Source: Pseudomonadota bacterium (GTDB taxonomy: Bacteria; Pseudomonadota; Gammaproteobacteria; Burkholderiales; Rhodocyclaceae). Taken from it: 56,469 nucleotides of DNA. Positions within the stretch are counted from its first letter, which is position 1. Every line of letters begins with the position of its first letter. Below, piece after piece: positions 54,043-56,469 of this stretch. The notes beneath the pieces were generated by a model, which saw only the letters and a list, made by a program, of their open reading frames with translations, ran no database searches and was not told where the DNA came from. Made by a program: the position numbers and the translations under genes. The stretch lies in contig JAJZSW010000008.1 in NCBI GenBank assembly GCA_021849505.1, positions 1-56,469 on the forward strand. Direction: 5' to 3'.

Positions 54043-55293
54043 ATGGATGCCCCCGCCGAGTTCCGTCCCGCGCTGCCGGAAGTGGACACCGACGAGCGCA
54101 CGCGCCTGCAGGTTCTCGACATCTTTTCCGAGGTCTCGGCGAATCTGGCCGACGAAGATGACGTCGAAGAGTTGCTCGGCCGCTTCCTCGGCACCATGTT
54201 GCGGCTCGCGAAGGCCAGCGCCGGCGCAGTGCGCGTGGTGACCACCGACGGCCAGCACATGCGGCTGGTCGCGGCACGCGGACTGCCGCATGAGGTCGTC
54301 GAGCGCGAGCGGCTGGTGCCGATCGATTGCGGTCACTGCGGCGGCGCGCTCGCCGACGATCACTCGCGCTACGAGATCGACCTGAATGTCTGCGCGAAGC
54401 GGACCCAGCACCCTTACTTCGGGCGCGACTGCCAAGCCATGGTGGTCGTCCCGCTGCAGCATGGCGGGCGCCTGCAGGGCACCTACAACCTGTTCCTGCC
54501 CGAGCGCTTCGAGCTGCCCGAGGAGGTTGCGCTGCTGTTCAAGTCGATCGGCGAGCACCTCGGCATGGCGCTCGAGAACGCGCATCTCAAGCGCGAGAAC
54601 CTGCGGATCAAGCTCATGAACGAACGCCAGATGATGGCGGCGGAGGTTCATGACTCGCTCGCCCAGACGCTCGCCTACATGAAGATGCGCATGGCCTTGC
54701 TGCAGGATGCCCTGCACGATCCGGCCGGCGTCAGCGAGAACGCCGTCAACAAGTATGCGGGTGATCTCGGCCAGGCGGTCGACGAGGCCTACCGGCAGTT
54801 GCGCGAACTCCTGGTGCAGTTCCGCAGCCGCATGAATCCGATGGGACTGCAGCAAGCCTTGGCCGGCGTGGCGAAGAGTTTCCAGGATCGTACCGGCATT
54901 GCTCTCGAATACCGCAACCGCGTCGTCGACCTGCGCCTCAGCGTGGACCAGGAAGCACAGGTGTTCTTCATCGTGCAGGAGGCGCTGGCCAACGTCGGAC
55001 GGCACTCGGGCGCTTCCGTCGCGACCCTGACCCTCGAGGGGGCGGGCGATCACTACGTCGTCACGATCGACGACAATGGTCGCGGCGGACAGGGTTTCTT
55101 CGCCATCGCCAACCGTACCGGCGGCTTCGACGAGCATCCCCACCTGCGCGACCATTTCGGCCTGTCGATCATGCGCGAACGCGCACGGCTGATCGGTGGT
55201 CGCGTCGAAGTGTCCAATCTGCCCGCGGGAGGCTTCCGCGTGCGCCTGACTTTTCCCGCGATCGGGCCGATCAACAACAGGGTTGCCGCATGA
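54043..55293 (+). CDS. GAF-domain sensor histidine kinase, NarX-like
   Basis: This 416-residue cytoplasmic kinase has no membrane helix. Residues 25-185 form a GAF domain with cysteines at 96, 99, 117 and 130 (CGHC plus two more). The HisKA_3 dimerisation block AAEVHDSLAQTLAYMKMRM contains the phosphorylated histidine, and an HATPase with VQEALANVGRHSGAS and DDNGRG follows. ATG at 54043 is chosen over an in-frame TTG at 54022. It overlaps the response regulator gene by ATGA. The cysteines may sense redox state or hold a cofactor. Confidence 0.9.
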   Translation: MDAPAEFRPALPEVDTDERTRLQVLDIFSEVSANLADEDDVEELLGRFLGTMLRLAKASAGAVRVVTTDGQHMRLVAARGLPHEVVERERLVPIDCGHCGGALADDHSRYEIDLNVCAKRTQHPYFGRDCQAMVVVPLQHGGRLQGTYNLFLPERFELPEEVALLFKSIGEHLGMALENAHLKRENLRIKLMNERQMMAAEVHDSLAQTLAYMKMRMALLQDALHDPAGVSENAVNKYAGDLGQAVDEAYRQLRELLVQFRSRMNPMGLQQALAGVAKSFQDRTGIALEYRNRVVDLRLSVDQEAQVFFIVQEALANVGRHSGASVATLTLEGAGDHYVVTIDDNGRGGQGFFAIANRTGGFDEHPHLRDHFGLSIMRERARLIGGRVEVSNLPAGGFRVRLTFPAIGPINNRVAA

Positions 55294-55961
55294 CCGAAAA
55301 CGAAAAGATTCGCGTATTGCTCGTCGATGACCATACGCTGTTCCGCAAGGGCCTCGCCGAACTGCTCGAACAACGCGGCGCAATCCAGGTGGCCGGCATT
55401 GCCGGCAACGGCGACGAAGCCTTGCATATGCTCAAAGCCACGGCACCGGATGTCGTCATCACCGATCTCAACATGCCGCCGCACGGCGGTCTGGCGCTGT
55501 TGCGGCAGATGCGCGCCGAGGGCTGGCGCGGGCCCGTCTTGGTGCTGACGGTCAGCGATGACCAGGATGACCTCGCCAGCGCCATGGGCGCGGGTGCGCA
55601 GGGCTATCTGCTCAAGGACATGGAACCGGACGACGTGGTCGATGCCGTGCAGCGCGCGGTGCGCGGGGAAACCGTCGTAGCGCCGGCGATGACGCTGAAA
55701 CTGGTGCATCTGCTGCAGGGCGGGCCGCAGCCGCCGAAGATCGATGCCCTGCAGCACCTGACGGCCCGCGAGCGCGAAATCCTAGATTATCTGGCGCAAG
55801 GACTGTCGAACAAGGCCATTGGCCGCGCACTCGACATTAGCCACGACACCGTCAAGCTCCACGTGCGCCATATCCTCGCCAAGCTGAATCTGACCTCGCG
55901 GGTCGAAGCGGCGGTCTTCGCCGTCGAGCAGAAGGCCGTGCATCAGGTCAAGACGCGCTAG
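55290..55961 (+). CDS. NarL/FixJ-family response regulator
   Basis: This 223-residue protein has a receiver domain with LLVDDHTLFRKGL, the phospho-acceptor Asp in VVITDLNMPPHGG and Lys in GYLLKDMEP. A LuxR-type helix-turn-helix output follows (LTAREREILDYLAQGLSNKA, HDTVKLHVRHILAKL). It is the partner of the upstream GAF kinase. Targets are unknown; nitrate or redox control is plausible by family. Confidence 0.94.
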   Translation: MTENEKIRVLLVDDHTLFRKGLAELLEQRGAIQVAGIAGNGDEALHMLKATAPDVVITDLNMPPHGGLALLRQMRAEGWRGPVLVLTVSDDQDDLASAMGAGAQGYLLKDMEPDDVVDAVQRAVRGETVVAPAMTLKLVHLLQGGPQPPKIDALQHLTAREREILDYLAQGLSNKAIGRALDISHDTVKLHVRHILAKLNLTSRVEAAVFAVEQKAVHQVKTR

Positions 55962-55971
55962 CGCCAGCTGA

Positions 55972-56418
55972 TTACTTGTCGCGGATCTCGCCGATGTCGA
56001 AGATCGCATCGGCTGCGCGGCGCCGGCGCCGGTTTTGGGCGAGCACCATGCCGGCTGCACCCACGATGCCGCCTCCCAAAATCGACAGGACGATCTGCGG
56101 GATCGCCCAGTCGGATTTCTGCTGGCTTTCCTCGACGAGCCGCAGCCGCTCCTTCTCGATCGCCAGCATGCGGTCTTCCATGCGCAGGATGAGTTCCTTC
56201 AGCTCGTTGTAGGCCTGTTCAGCCTGTTCGAGGCGGGCAGTGAGTTCGGCCTGCCGGGCAAACGTGTCCGCTGCTTGATCCGCCAAACGCGCCTCGGGAG
56301 AGCCGGGCTGCGGGGGCTTATCGTCACCGCCCCCGCCGCTGCTGATCTGCAGCCGGTCCTGAAGAATCTCTCCGGCCGTGCAGGCGTTGGCTGGGGAGGG
56401 TGTCGTGGTCACCGGCAC
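55972..56418 (-). CDS. Unknown coiled-coil protein with C-terminal membrane helix
   Basis: This 148-residue GTG-started frame has a Gly/Pro-rich N-terminal part, a long coiled coil (about residues 48-100, rich in Glu, Arg and Leu, including LEQAEQAYNELKELILRMED), a membrane helix (WAIPQIVLSILGGGIVGAAG) and a basic tail QNRRRRRAAD. An in-frame stop lies upstream at about 56446, so the start is within the window. Possibly it is a signal-anchored SH3-less TIGR04211-like protein; the family is not certain. Confidence 0.6.
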   Translation of the reverse strand: MPVTTTPSPANACTAGEILQDRLQISSGGGGDDKPPQPGSPEARLADQAADTFARQAELTARLEQAEQAYNELKELILRMEDRMLAIEKERLRLVEESQQKSDWAIPQIVLSILGGGIVGAAGMVLAQNRRRRRAADAIFDIGEIRDK

Positions 56419-56469
56419 GGTCGACGATGTGCGGCCATATCTTGCTCACGCAGCGGTGGTCGTCGCGCC

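Overview
The window reads as high-GC chromosome of a betaproteobacterium, most like the sulfur- and hydrogen-oxidising Rhodocyclales/Nitrosomonadales (Sulfuritalea-type organisms). This placement is inferred from gene content and order: a complete reverse-type dsr operon, a Hyb-type uptake hydrogenase, the exbB-exbD-lpxK-kdsB-adk block, pyrophosphate-dependent glycolysis and argDFG. No tRNA, rRNA, CRISPR array, insertion sequence or prophage is visible, and no gene-free stretch exceeds 300 bases.

Region 1 (1-11079, + strand) is a hydrogenase locus: hypC-hypD, then hybO-hybA-hybB-hybC-hybD-hybE-hypA-hypB-hypF behind a palindromic FNR-type site correctly spaced from a -10 element. hypE is not in the window. 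Region 2 (11057-14904, - strand) is a two-gene cyclic-di-GMP module: a PAS-GGDEF-EAL protein and an HD-GYP protein. Region 3 (15015-28353, - strand) is dsrABEFHCMKLJOPNR followed by a siroheme-pathway methyltransferase. With dsrEFH and dsrL present it should run in the sulfur-oxidising direction.

Region 4 (28354-31409, + strand, divergent from dsrA) is the least explained part. It has a leader with possible RNA structure, an 86-residue unknown, a stand-alone Cas6/Cmx6-like RAMP protein with no CRISPR array, a DsrC paralogue that has lost its terminal cysteine, a 202-residue unknown and a TauD/TfdA-type dioxygenase.

Region 5 (31467-56418) is mostly housekeeping: HDOD and metallo-beta-lactamase-fold proteins, a J-domain protein, ExbBD, LpxK/KdsB, Adk, PPi-dependent phosphofructokinase next to a proton-pumping pyrophosphatase, MurJ, S20, ArgDFG, PpnP, YajQ, Nudix enzymes, a thiolase and a NarXL-like two-component pair.

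Across all regions lies a dispersed repeat of about 25 bp with core TCGGCGCTGGCGGGACGGCA, in nine good copies and one degenerate copy. Six copies are intergenic, most of them touching or close to a stop codon. The others lie inside dsrN, lpxK, a J-domain gene and an HD-GYP gene, where they are read in three different frames. Eight of the nine good copies point the same way. This repeat and the dsr-linked Cmx6-like/DsrC-like/dioxygenase cluster are the two most novel-looking signals here.
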